Of a stretch of DNA of 64,000 bases, positions 42,906 through 49,575 are shown piece after piece. Each line of letters begins with the position of its first letter. Position 1 is the first letter of the stretch. Origin of the DNA: Pelagibacter sp047722505 (GTDB lineage Bacteria; Pseudomonadota; Alphaproteobacteria; Pelagibacterales; Pelagibacteraceae); contig NZ_CP159814.1 of assembly GCF_047722505.1 (NCBI RefSeq), positions 1,116,001-1,180,000 on the forward strand, read 5' to 3'. The position numbers and the translations under genes are program-made. The notes beneath the pieces were generated by a model that saw only the letters and a program-made list of their open reading frames with translations, ran no database searches and was not told where the DNA came from.

Positions 42906-43137
42906 AACTCTCCTTTTCTCTCATAGATATTTCAAATCTGATTTGATTTAAAACAGCATTCATTAATTCAAAGAATGCTTTATCCACTTCTTGTCTGAAC
43001 ACTAATTTTTGACAATCTGAATTACATTCTGTCAAAACATGAACTAGTGTTGCCTTGTAATACTCATTCGACTTTGAAAAAGCGTGAGTAGTAAAGGATA
43101 ATAGGAATATGAAGATAATTGATTTAATTACTCTCAT
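42898..43137 (-). CDS. Small secreted protein, 79 residues
   Basis: Signal peptide about 1-20 (FLLSFTTHAFS) then a short helical domain with a C-x3-C pair (TECNSDCQKL). The start at 43137 uses AAGGGGG, which is part of palindrome copy C, as ribosome-binding site. It overlaps the zinc-ribbon gene by 14 bases and the next gene by eight. Unknown family. Confidence 0.6.
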   Translation of the reverse strand: MRVIKSIIFIFLLSFTTHAFSKSNEYYKATLVHVLTECNSDCQKLVFRQEVDKAFFELMNAVLNQIRFEISMREKESYD

Positions 43138-43360
43138 TGTTATCCCCCTTATCTAATAGGCTATGGGAAACATCACCCAAGAGATCACGAGTGTAATCAT
43201 TATGCATGTCTGCCTCACTCTCTGCAATCTTCTTAATGATTACTCTCTCATGTTTATTTTGACAGTATTCACAATACAATCTGCCTATTGGGTAGAGTTC
43301 GTTCAATTCAATTTCAAATTTAGATAATTGAACTGAACATTCTGAACAAAGATAATCCAT
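43124..43360 (-). CDS. Small zinc-ribbon protein, 78 residues
   Basis: Two C-x2-C knuckles, LCSECSVQ near residue 5 and YCEYCQNK near residue 32, form a likely zinc ribbon; the C-terminal half is acidic. Its start shares a base with the serine recombinase stop. Its 3' end contains palindrome copy C. Possibly a DksA/TraR-like or adaptor protein; family not recognised. Confidence 0.6.
   Translation of the reverse strand: MDYLCSECSVQLSKFEIELNELYPIGRLYCEYCQNKHERVIIKKIAESEADMHNDYTRDLLGDVSHSLLDKGDNNESN
43139..43171. repeat. Dispersed palindrome copy C
   Basis: 33 bases from GTTATCCC to GGGAAAC with centre CTAATAG. It overlaps the end of the zinc-ribbon gene and the translation start region of the next gene on the minus strand. 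In minus orientation a -10-like TATCTT begins 21 bases after it, inside the next gene. Confidence 0.7.
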
Positions 43361-44028
43361 TATGCCGATACCCCCTCTCTCATTAAGATTTTATGCACCC
43401 AAGACACAGGAAACTTCTTACGAGTTGATACTGTTATTTCTTCAGCAACTTTTTGATAAGACTTGCCTCTCTTTCTCATCAACTGCATTTCTCTTATGAT
43501 CTGCTGTTCTTTCTCACAAGGTACATAGTAATTATTCTGATCTAAATCATAACCAAACTTCTTCTTACCACCAGTGAAACGATTTTCTTTAATCAATCTT
43601 TGTTTAGTAGCAATTTGTTTCTCACTACATTGTTTCGAATAAAATTCAGCGAACACAGATAGTAATTTTACAAATACCGAACCCATTGCATCACTTGAGG
43701 TGACATTACCAAATTCAGCAAAGTGTAGATTGACTTTCAATCTCTTAAACTTTTCGATTGTTTGAAGTAGGTCTAAAGTATTTCTTGAAAATCTATCCAA
43801 TGCAGAACAAATAATATGATCTCCTTTTTTAAGATCATTCATCAATTCTAATCCCATTGGTCTATTATAGAATTTAATAGTACCAGAAATACTTTCAGTT
43901 ATTTCTTTATCGATTGTTAGATTATGTATTACTGCATATGCCTTTGATTTCTCAATTTGAGTTTTGATACTGCTGCCCTTATCAAAGTTTTCATCTGCAC
44001 TACATCTGCCATAAAAATATACCGTCAT
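43360..44028 (-). CDS. Serine recombinase (resolvase/invertase family)
   Basis: 222 residues. The catalytic serine is Ser10 in YFYGRCSADEN; the supporting motif is ALDRFSRNTLD (Arg79, Arg82) and the E-helix region follows (FVKLLSVFAEFYSKQCSEKQ). The C-terminal about 50 residues form a helix-turn-helix (GKSYQKVAEEI ... FPVSWVHKIL). AAAGGAG precedes the start. It could resolve dimers or invert a segment of the element; the dispersed palindromes are longer than usual sites of this family. Confidence 0.92.
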   Translation of the reverse strand: MTVYFYGRCSADENFDKGSSIKTQIEKSKAYAVIHNLTIDKEITESISGTIKFYNRPMGLELMNDLKKGDHIICSALDRFSRNTLDLLQTIEKFKRLKVNLHFAEFGNVTSSDAMGSVFVKLLSVFAEFYSKQCSEKQIATKQRLIKENRFTGGKKKFGYDLDQNNYYVPCEKEQQIIREMQLMRKRGKSYQKVAEEITVSTRKKFPVSWVHKILMREGVSA

Positions 44029-44164
44029 TGTTTTCTCCTTTGTTATTCATTGTCATTAACGATTAGAACATGCTGACAAATAATGGCGAAAACACAAGCA
44101 TTTGCTTTTACTCTTGGCACTACTATTCTCTCGTGTAAACATCAAAAATGTGTATATTGAGGGT

Positions 44165-44821
44165 ATGGAATTAAGTTTTAAAGAATTGCAACCTTACAGA
44201 ATTTGGTATCAGTATCTTCAATCATGTTTGGGGGACAAAACATTATCTAAAAAGGTAAATCAAAATTATTATAAAGATTGGCACTTAAACCAAGTGAAGA
44301 CAAAAACATTTAATCAATGGATTAAAACACATGAGCATTTGTTTATGAATGAACAACAACAAGAAATCAAATTATTCAAAGGTCAAAGAACACCTAATAC
44401 TGTTGCAGTAGAAATTCCTATTAATTTTAATGTTCAAAGAATACAAAAAGAAATAGGTAAGGCAGTTAAGGGTTTAGTAGCAAAACAACAAGCAAATCAA
44501 CGATTTAAACTCCATATTAAAAGACCATTGCAATCTGCACCTCTTGATTGGTTTCATTGGGCATGGCAATTTAAACAAAACCCCAAGAACTATACACTTC
44601 ACGAAATATGGGATTTAGTGAACGATAAACAAGATAAAAGGCAGGTAAAAGTTAAGAAAAGATCAAATGCACGATCATTACAAAGAAATCTATCTACTGC
44701 CCATGCAAAGAAAATAGATAGAAGTAAACAAATATTGATGTCACGAAACATTAATAAGGCATCAAAGATACTTAACAATGTATGTAAAGGTATCTTTCCT
44801 GGTGACTATTCAGACCACTAA
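44165..44821 (+). CDS. Unknown element protein, 218 residues
   Basis: Basic, soluble protein with regions VAVEIPINFNVQRIQKEIGK and PLDWFHWAWQF followed by a lysine/arginine-rich tail (KVKKRSNARSLQRNL). The ATG at 44165 is preceded by GAGGG and is preferred over a TTG at 44102. Divergent from the serine recombinase. The basic tail suggests nucleic-acid contact. Not recognised. Confidence 0.6.
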   Translation: MELSFKELQPYRIWYQYLQSCLGDKTLSKKVNQNYYKDWHLNQVKTKTFNQWIKTHEHLFMNEQQQEIKLFKGQRTPNTVAVEIPINFNVQRIQKEIGKAVKGLVAKQQANQRFKLHIKRPLQSAPLDWFHWAWQFKQNPKNYTLHEIWDLVNDKQDKRQVKVKKRSNARSLQRNLSTAHAKKIDRSKQILMSRNINKASKILNNVCKGIFPGDYSDH

Positions 44822-44846
44822 TTAAACTTTCCATTTGGAAATAATC

Positions 44847-44871
44847 ATTCTATCCGATTGATGAGATAGAA
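44847..44871 (+). terminator. Hairpin after the 218-residue gene
   Basis: Stem ATTCTATC (44847-44854) with GATAGAAT (44864-44871), nine-base loop, followed by ATTTTC. The T tract is short, so termination would be partial. It lies 27 bases before palindrome D. Confidence 0.5.
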
Positions 44872-44897
44872 TATTTTCAGTATTTACTTAACTTATT

Positions 44898-44957
44898 GTT
44901 TCCCATGGCTCTAATAGGCAAGGGGTAAACTCGCAGAGGTCTTTTTTCTGGTATGAT
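44898..44957 (+). promoter_or_regulatory. Palindrome copy D with -10 element
   Basis: Palindrome 44898-44930 (GTTTCCCA to GGGGTAAAC, centre CTAATAG); exactly 21 bases later TATGAT at 44952-44957. No -35 consensus: that place is taken by the end of the palindrome, which suggests activation or repression by the palindrome-binding protein. Predicted transcription start about 44964. Confidence 0.65.
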
Positions 44958-44963
44958 AGGGGC

Positions 44964-45242
44964 ATGTTAAGTCAGAATACATTTGTTCATAATATATCTT
45001 TCATTGTTGAGTGTATTGCTGACTTAACTTCAAATGTTTCCCCCAAGACTACTAGAGTAGTGGCAAACGAAAAAAACACTAACAATGATTATATTAGTAG
45101 TATGGAAACATTAAAGAGAAAGACTAACATTGTTAACCCCAAGACTACTAGTCGAGTGGTAAACGAAAAACATATCGATCTCCGATATAATAGACCCATA
45201 TTAACAATAAAAAGAAAGAAGAAAAAACATGAGAGCATATAA
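44964..45242 (+). CDS. Doubtful reading frame over the promoter array
   Basis: 92-codon frame containing two palindrome copies and their -10 elements. It shows an internal peptide repeat (SPKTTRVVANEK and NPKTTSRVVNEK) that follows from the DNA repeat itself. There is no well-spaced ribosome-binding site; AGGGG is only two bases from the ATG. I think the region is mainly a regulatory array and the frame may be a by-product, though a leaderless peptide starting at the predicted +1 of copy D cannot be excluded. Confidence 0.25.
   Translation: MLSQNTFVHNISFIVECIADLTSNVSPKTTRVVANEKNTNNDYISSMETLKRKTNIVNPKTTSRVVNEKHIDLRYNRPILTIKRKKKKHESI
45036..45095 (+). promoter_or_regulatory. Palindrome copy F with -10 element
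   Basis: Palindrome 45036-45068 (GTTTCCCC to GTGGCAAAC, centre CTACTAG); exactly 21 bases later TATATT at 45090-45095. Second unit of a three-unit array before the next operon. The palindrome and flank repeat again 96 bases downstream. Confidence 0.6.
45132..45191 (+). promoter_or_regulatory. Palindrome copy G with consensus -10 element
   Basis: Palindrome 45132-45164 (GTTAACCC to GTGGTAAAC, centre CTACTAG); exactly 21 bases later the perfect TATAAT at 45186-45191. Transcription would start about 45198, some 30 bases before the 86-residue gene. Third and closest unit to the operon 45229-46798. Confidence 0.7.
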
Positions 45243-45489
45243 CGAAAACTTTTCACCATTAAGACAAAGTGAAAAACAAAGAAGATCATCAATGATTGCT
45301 GAAATGAAATTCAGTAAGAGAAACCCTATTCAAGAAAGAGTTAGAGTTTATCATAAACCATACAGAAGTTCAGACTTCACTCAACAAATGAGAATGAACA
45401 GATATTTGATGAACACTGCTAGTTATACTAATGAAAATAACATTCAAGATTACACATCTACAATGCACGAAATCAAAAGAGCAGCATAG
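45229..45489 (+). CDS. Unknown element protein, 86 residues
   Basis: Basic protein rich in Arg, Ser and Met (for example RQSEKQRRSSMIAEMKFSKR), no membrane segment. AAGAAGAAAAAAC precedes the ATG, and promoter unit G points straight at it. Possibly nucleic-acid binding; not recognised. First gene of the transcript running to 46798. Confidence 0.55.
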   Translation: MRAYNENFSPLRQSEKQRRSSMIAEMKFSKRNPIQERVRVYHKPYRSSDFTQQMRMNRYLMNTASYTNENNIQDYTSTMHEIKRAA

Positions 45490-45535
45490 TTATTTCCATT
45501 TAGAAATTATTAACCAATAAACGAAAGAAGAAAAT

Positions 45536-45748
45536 ATGAAGAAATCAAAAATAGATAAAGCAGTAAGTTATTCCTTTATCAAACAAGCAAAGAAATATGT
45601 TGATCTAGCAATTGATGAAATAGATTCAGATATTGAATTAGGTCATACAGATAAACACGAAGATAGAGATTGTAAAACTAATCTTATTCAAAGTTTGAAT
45701 TGTCAAAGTAGAGAATTGAAACAAGCATTAGAAAGATTGAGTGCCTAA
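45536..45748 (+). CDS. Unknown element protein, 70 residues
   Basis: Highly charged helical protein with acidic middle (AIDEIDSDIELGHTDKHED). AAAGAAGAAA precedes the ATG; its stop overlaps the next start (TAATG). No family recognised. Confidence 0.55.
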   Translation: MKKSKIDKAVSYSFIKQAKKYVDLAIDEIDSDIELGHTDKHEDRDCKTNLIQSLNCQSRELKQALERLSA

Positions 45749-45906
45749 TGAACGATAGAGTTTACAATATATTGAAAAGAATAATTGACCACTATGAAAT
45801 GGATATTCAATGGTGGAACAATCATGACGAAGAATATCAAGCATACAAAGATGTTACAGAAGTTAGAGAATATCTTCGTCATTTAACCTTACAAACAGTT
45901 AATTAA
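45748..45906 (+). CDS. Unknown element protein, 52 residues
   Basis: Coupled to the previous gene by TAATG. Reads MNDRVYNILKRIIDHYEMDI, then QWWNNHDEEYQAYKDVTE and a short tail; likely helical, with a striking WW pair. The next gene starts right after the stop. Unknown. Confidence 0.5.
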   Translation: MNDRVYNILKRIIDHYEMDIQWWNNHDEEYQAYKDVTEVREYLRHLTLQTVN

Positions 45907-46083
45907 ATGAGCAGAACTATAAAATGCAAAAAGTGTGGTGATACATTTACTACACTTAACTTAACCTCTTATTGTGAAGTCTGCACAACAATGAAGACCA
46001 TTGTTCAAGACTTTTTAACCCCATTTGTTCCCAAAGAAACAAATAAACCAACCCATAAACCAAAGGAGAAATATGGAAAATAA
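45907..46083 (+). CDS. Small zinc-ribbon protein, 58 residues
   Basis: Zinc knuckles IKCKKCGDTF (Cys7, Cys10) and SYCEVCTT (Cys23, Cys26) with a proline- and lysine-rich tail. Starts directly after the preceding stop and overlaps the start of the next gene by 11 bases. Second zinc-ribbon gene of the element. Confidence 0.55.
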   Translation: MSRTIKCKKCGDTFTTLNLTSYCEVCTTMKTIVQDFLTPFVPKETNKPTHKPKEKYGK

Positions 46084-46798
46084 AACCACTATGGAGATAT
46101 TTAACCCACTAGTTAATAATCTTCAAACCTTAGAAGTAGGTCATAACGAGAAAGATCCTTCTAAAAAGAAATCAGTAGAGAAATACTTTTCACAGATTAA
46201 AAGTAATTTATATATTGGTGTCAAAGCACATTACTTAATCGCTAGAGATTTGTTTGATGCAAAAGTTAACCTAAAGAATAATGACTTTTCAAGATTAGTT
46301 GAACAGTTAAGTTTTTCAGGTAGTACACAATCAAAATACTTAAACATTGGAAAAGATTTAAGATTATTTAGTTTGTTTACTAAAGGTAAGTTGCCTTTTA
46401 AATGGACATCTCAATACTTTCTTACAACTTTGACCGATGAAAAGTTCAACAAAGTAGCAAAGCAAATTGATGCTGATATGCCGATTAGTAAGATCAAAGA
46501 GATCGCTGATGTAGGTAAAGCAGAAGCGAAAGAGTTTGAAAACAAATTACTTTCAATGCTTACAGTTGAAGTTGATAGAACAAAGTTCGTTGACAAAGGT
46601 ACATTTGATTTTGACAAGTTAGTCAAAAAAGTAAAATCTGCTTTAGATAGTATTCCTGAAATCACAATCAATGATGACAAGGTAGATACTGTTAGAGATA
46701 AGATTTCTTCTTTCATATCAAAAGCACATGGTCAAAAAAGAGCAGTTGAACAAGCACAGCAAATAATTGCTAATGCTAAACTGTTTAATGCTGCCTAA
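46073..46798 (+). CDS. ParB/DUF3102-like DNA-binding protein (tentative)
   Basis: 241 residues. The centre has FSGSTQSKYLNIGKDLRLF followed by KFNKVAKQIDADMPISKIKEIADV, similar in rhythm to the helix-turn-helix region of DUF3102 and KorB-type proteins; the C terminus is a long helix. Start at 46073 is set by AAAGGAG (46062-46068), against a weaker TTG at 46025. As the largest regulator-like protein of the palindrome-driven operon it is a candidate for the palindrome binder; this is inference. Confidence 0.55.
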   Translation: MENKTTMEIFNPLVNNLQTLEVGHNEKDPSKKKSVEKYFSQIKSNLYIGVKAHYLIARDLFDAKVNLKNNDFSRLVEQLSFSGSTQSKYLNIGKDLRLFSLFTKGKLPFKWTSQYFLTTLTDEKFNKVAKQIDADMPISKIKEIADVGKAEAKEFENKLLSMLTVEVDRTKFVDKGTFDFDKLVKKVKSALDSIPEITINDDKVDTVRDKISSFISKAHGQKRAVEQAQQIIANAKLFNAA

Positions 46799-46810
46799 GT
46801 AAATCATAAT

Positions 46811-46832
46811 GAGGTGGCGAACTTGCCACCTC
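46811..46832 (+). promoter_or_regulatory. RNA hairpin at the start of the 158-residue gene
   Basis: Perfect eight-base stem GAGGTGGC (46811-46818) with GCCACCTC (46825-46832), six-base loop, no T run. The left arm contains the only Shine-Dalgarno-like GAGG, eight bases before an in-frame TTG (46823). The stem would hide both, so it looks like translational control or an RNA-binding site and not a terminator. Confidence 0.5.
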
Positions 46833-46843
46833 AAAACAAAATC

Positions 46844-47317
46844 ATGAATTATAATATTTTTAAAACATCAAAGTTTATTGCCACCTTCAAATTAAGTGGA
46901 GAGGTAATGAAACAATTAAAACAATATTCAAAAATAATGAACAGCAGTTCACCATTAACTAGTTGCCAAGATATGCTAATCAAAACAGATAAAGATAAAA
47001 ACATAATCGTTGTGTTATGTAATTTAAGTTGGGTACCATATACATGGGCAGATGGCGTGACCGTTCAAGATCAAACTCATAGCAGTACAATTCCTTCTGA
47101 CTCAAAATCAAAAGAACACTTCATGCATTATGCACCAAGATCATATGTAAAGTTAAATTCCAATGCTAGAGAGAATATTATTATGCCAGTGATTGTTCCC
47201 CCAATTGCTGACTACAACTGCGATATTTACGAACTCAATAAGAGTACAAAAGCAGGATTAATTGAGATGAGAACACAAACTCATTTCTTCACATTTATGA
47301 CGAATATAATTATGTAG
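46844..47317 (+). CDS. Unknown element protein, about 158 residues
   Basis: Soluble protein beginning MNYNIFKTSKFIATFKLSGE with a later NLSWVPYTWADGVTVQDQTH. The ATG at 46844 lacks a ribosome site; in-frame GTG at 46814 and TTG at 46823 lie in the hairpin just upstream, so the start is uncertain. No family recognised. It precedes the integrase unit. Confidence 0.55.
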   Translation: MNYNIFKTSKFIATFKLSGEVMKQLKQYSKIMNSSSPLTSCQDMLIKTDKDKNIIVVLCNLSWVPYTWADGVTVQDQTHSSTIPSDSKSKEHFMHYAPRSYVKLNSNARENIIMPVIVPPIADYNCDIYELNKSTKAGLIEMRTQTHFFTFMTNIIM

Positions 47318-47347
47318 AGATTATTTCAATTAATTAGTAAACAAAGA

Positions 47348-47379
47348 GTTTCCCCTAGTCTAATAGGCTGTGGGATAAC
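47348..47379. repeat. Dispersed palindrome copy E
   Basis: 32 bases from GTTTCCCC to GTGGGATAAC with centre CTAATAG, 32 bases before the integrase start. A TATATAAG stretch (47390-47397) lies between palindrome and gene, with shorter spacing than in copies D, F and G. Confidence 0.75.
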
Positions 47380-47411
47380 ACAGAAGAAGTATATAAGAGA
47401 GAATAAAAAAC

Positions 47412-48641
47412 ATGCCAAGAATAATAAAAGAAACGATTAAATTAATACCGAGTAAGAAATCATTAAAGATATATAAAAAGAGTAATAGTCAGAATTACTA
47501 CTGTTCTTTCTATATAGGAAGATTGAATAGTAAGTCTGGTAATAAAGAACAATCATTAAAGACGCCAAATGTTAAAGTTGCATTAAAAGAGGCAATAAAA
47601 ACTTACGATCTTGTAATTGCAAATCAACAGCATCAACAATTAAAGATTGATTTCGATAAAGATATTGCAATGCCCTTCTTCAAACACCGAATACAAAAAT
47701 ATCACATGAAAGGTAAGATCGATAACAGCAATCAAGGTATTAGAGAGAAGAAAAGATTTAACAATTATATGAGAAACTTCTTTATTGGGTTTGATTATAG
47801 AGATCACGAATTATTAAGTCAGGCAATTTCAGATATGACTAATAATTTAAGATTAGATAACAAAACTGACAATACAATTTCAAAATATATGAGTGTCTTA
47901 AATATGATGTTCAAAAGAGCACAGAATTTAGGAGTAATACAATCATTACCAGATATGCCATCACTATCTGTTATTAACACCCCAAGAGAATCTTATTTCA
48001 ATGAAGAATTAAATTTAATTAACAGACGACTTGATGAATTATCTAAACAGAAAGAAGATAAAGAATATCTTGAAGTTAAAGATTATATTAATTTGATTAG
48101 AAGTGCTGGATTTAGACCAGGAATTCAACCACTTATGATTAAGAATTGGCAGTATCAATATCTTACTGACAAAGAAAATCTAAACGAACCAATATTACAA
48201 TTTACATTGTTTAACACCAAGACTAGTCCAAAACATAAACTAACTTGCCACCCATATTTTACTAAAAATATATTTCCAGAGATTGTAAAAAGAAACCCCA
48301 AGAACACATCAGAAGATTATCTATTATTTCCTAATATTAAAAATAGAAGAAGTTTGTATTCTCGAATTAGTAAAATATTCATAAGAGTTTCGAGTGAGTT
48401 GGGTCTGTATCATAAGAATGGTGGCAACAGACCTTTGTATAGTATTAGACATACATTTATTTCCAATAGACATAATGATGGTGCACCACTAGAAATAATT
48501 GCAAGAAGTGCCAACACATCTGTTAAAGTTGTAAAAAACAGTTATTTAGATAACGAAGAAACAATGATGATCCAAGAGAACAAAAGATTGTTTCCTAGAC
48601 TTGCAATGTCCTCTGCTTCTGTGAAGAAGACAAAGAAGTAG
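47412..48641 (+). CDS. Tyrosine recombinase (phage-type integrase)
   Basis: 409 residues: N-terminal arm-binding part, core-binding helices (about 85-180) and catalytic domain. Arg235 (SAGFRPG), Arg346 with His347 (YSIRHTFIS) and the nucleophile Tyr378 (NSYLDNEE) are visible. Two usual catalytic positions differ: the first His of the HxxR box is Ser344, and the later LGH-type box reads ARSANTS. The gene ends six bases before the right 19-base repeat, the normal place for an integrase. Confidence 0.9.
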   Translation: MPRIIKETIKLIPSKKSLKIYKKSNSQNYYCSFYIGRLNSKSGNKEQSLKTPNVKVALKEAIKTYDLVIANQQHQQLKIDFDKDIAMPFFKHRIQKYHMKGKIDNSNQGIREKKRFNNYMRNFFIGFDYRDHELLSQAISDMTNNLRLDNKTDNTISKYMSVLNMMFKRAQNLGVIQSLPDMPSLSVINTPRESYFNEELNLINRRLDELSKQKEDKEYLEVKDYINLIRSAGFRPGIQPLMIKNWQYQYLTDKENLNEPILQFTLFNTKTSPKHKLTCHPYFTKNIFPEIVKRNPKNTSEDYLLFPNIKNRRSLYSRISKIFIRVSSELGLYHKNGGNRPLYSIRHTFISNRHNDGAPLEIIARSANTSVKVVKNSYLDNEETMMIQENKRLFPRLAMSSASVKKTKK

Positions 48642-48666
48642 TCCTCAGCAATGTCTTTGCAATGTT
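48604..48666. repeat. Right end direct repeat and CAATGT boxes
   Basis: 48648-48666 is the right copy of the 19-base repeat. CAATGT boxes are at 48604, 48649 and 48660, the last two in 11-base phase. The segment 48604-48625, within the integrase 3' end, matches the left-end inner segment in 20 of 22 bases. Confidence 0.7.
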
Positions 48667-48749
48667 CCCACCCAAATAGGTATTGAATTACCTACCCTTT
48701 TATTCCTAGAATGCGAATGTAAACCCATTCACTTTACTAAAAATTATAA

Positions 48750-48779
48750 AAAGCCCAGTTTTTACTGGGCTTTTTTTTT
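48750..48779 (+). terminator. Terminator right of the element
   Basis: Stem AAGCCCAGT (48751-48759) with ACTGGGCTT (48764-48772), four-base loop, strong T run to 48779. It would end the integrase transcript, or originally an RNA from the left. Confidence 0.85.
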
Positions 48780-48798
48780 GTCCCAACATTTTATTAGA

Positions 48799-48827
48799 GC
48801 ACGAAGAAAGCACGAAAAAAGCACGAA
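48799..48827. repeat. Three GCACGAA boxes in 11-base phase
   Basis: GCACGAA begins at 48799, 48810 and 48821, exactly 11 bases apart. The pattern copies the phasing of the CAATGT boxes of the element but with another sequence. CACGAA boxes recur at 49743 and 49753 beyond the orphan gene. Suggests binding sites of a second, lost recombinase. Confidence 0.55.
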
Positions 48828-48875
48828 GAAAAAATCATCAAATGAGTCTATTATTTGAGACCACTTTGGCTACCA

Positions 48876-48898
48876 AACAATTTCAAAGTAGTAAAATA
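48876..48898. repeat. Direct repeat left of the orphan gene
   Basis: AACAATTTCAAAGT plus nine further bases; the other copy is at 49648-49670, with 21 of 23 positions equal. The two copies lie 772 bases apart and enclose one gene. Confidence 0.5.
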
Positions 48899-48972
48899 GA
48901 TGTTGATTTGTTTGAGTTAAAATCCTCGGTATGAATGTTTCGGGGTTTTTTTATAATTGACACTTTTTTGAT

Positions 48973-49575
48973 TTACTTGACATAATTTGAAAAATATTTT
49001 TCCCAGATTATTTTTACTTTTTCATTATCTTGTGTAAGTTTACCAGTAGTGTTTCCGCTACCTGTATATTTAATATTAAAAAGATTACCAGGAAAGACTA
49101 TGGAGGCGTCTCCATCTGGAACACCATTTTTACAAACATAATAAAAAGACCTCATATCAATTCTCTCCTCGCCTTCGTAAGCAATCCAACAATTAATCTT
49201 TTTTCCTGAAGCCCATTCTGCCCACTGCCTACAATACTTATTATTTTCAAATGTAACAGTACCTTTTGTCCAATCTTGTTTTCCTTTAAGATGTTCTTTT
49301 GGCATCCATCCAACGGTATCTTTATTCGAAGGATAATAAATGGCAAAAGTTCCCCATCTATCAACTGATACTAGTGTGTTACCAGTAAGTAGGTTATCAA
49401 GTTCCTCAGTAGATAAATTATTATCATTATTTTTAAATTGAACATCTACACCTTTTTCTGGTTTACATTTTGTCCATAATTTAGTTTTTTCCGCCTTTTT
49501 TTCATTGATTTCAGAGTTCAAAGAAATCGGAAAAAAGAAAAAGGTCAGAACTAAAATTCCCAAAAAATTTTTCAT
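48973..49575 (-). CDS. Unknown secreted protein, 200 residues
   Basis: Signal peptide about 1-20 (LVLTFFFFPISLNSE) then a soluble domain with tryptophan-rich blocks (KLWTKCKPEKG, VSVDRWGTFAIYYP, QWAEWASGKKINCWIAY) and four cysteines, probably two disulfides. No family recognised. It stands alone between the element and the helicase, in a stretch flanked by direct repeats, so it may be cargo of an older insertion. Confidence 0.65.
   Translation of the reverse strand: MKNFLGILVLTFFFFPISLNSEINEKKAEKTKLWTKCKPEKGVDVQFKNNDNNLSTEELDNLLTGNTLVSVDRWGTFAIYYPSNKDTVGWMPKEHLKGKQDWTKGTVTFENNKYCRQWAEWASGKKINCWIAYEGEERIDMRSFYYVCKNGVPDGDASIVFPGNLFNIKYTGSGNTTGKLTQDNEKVKIIWEKYFSNYVK

Larger units (their letters stand above)
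40423..48666. mobile_element. Integrated element of about 8.2 kb between groEL and the helicase region
   Basis: Bounded by the 19-base perfect direct repeat GCAATGTCTTTGCAATGTT (40423-40441 and 48648-48666), with a tyrosine integrase whose gene ends six bases before the right copy. Contents: a serine recombinase, small DNA-binding-like proteins, a possible replication protein, three small exported proteins, a ParB/DUF3102-like protein, and many genes I cannot place. No capsid, portal, terminase or conjugation gene is visible, so it is more like a satellite or integrative plasmid than a full prophage. Seven copies of a 32-33 base palindrome link its transcription units. Two repeat copies do not prove mobility today. 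Confidence 0.8.

Noticed and set aside
40555..47379. Integron attC sites for the dispersed palindromes
   Set aside because: attC sites begin with RYYYAAC and end with GTTRRRY; here the GTT and AAC ends are in opposite order and no IntI is present.
40555..47379. CRISPR array
   Set aside because: Copies are far apart with unequal distances and coding genes between them; no cas genes.
40423..48666. Complete prophage
   Set aside because: No capsid, portal, terminase, tail or lysis gene is visible in about 8 kb.
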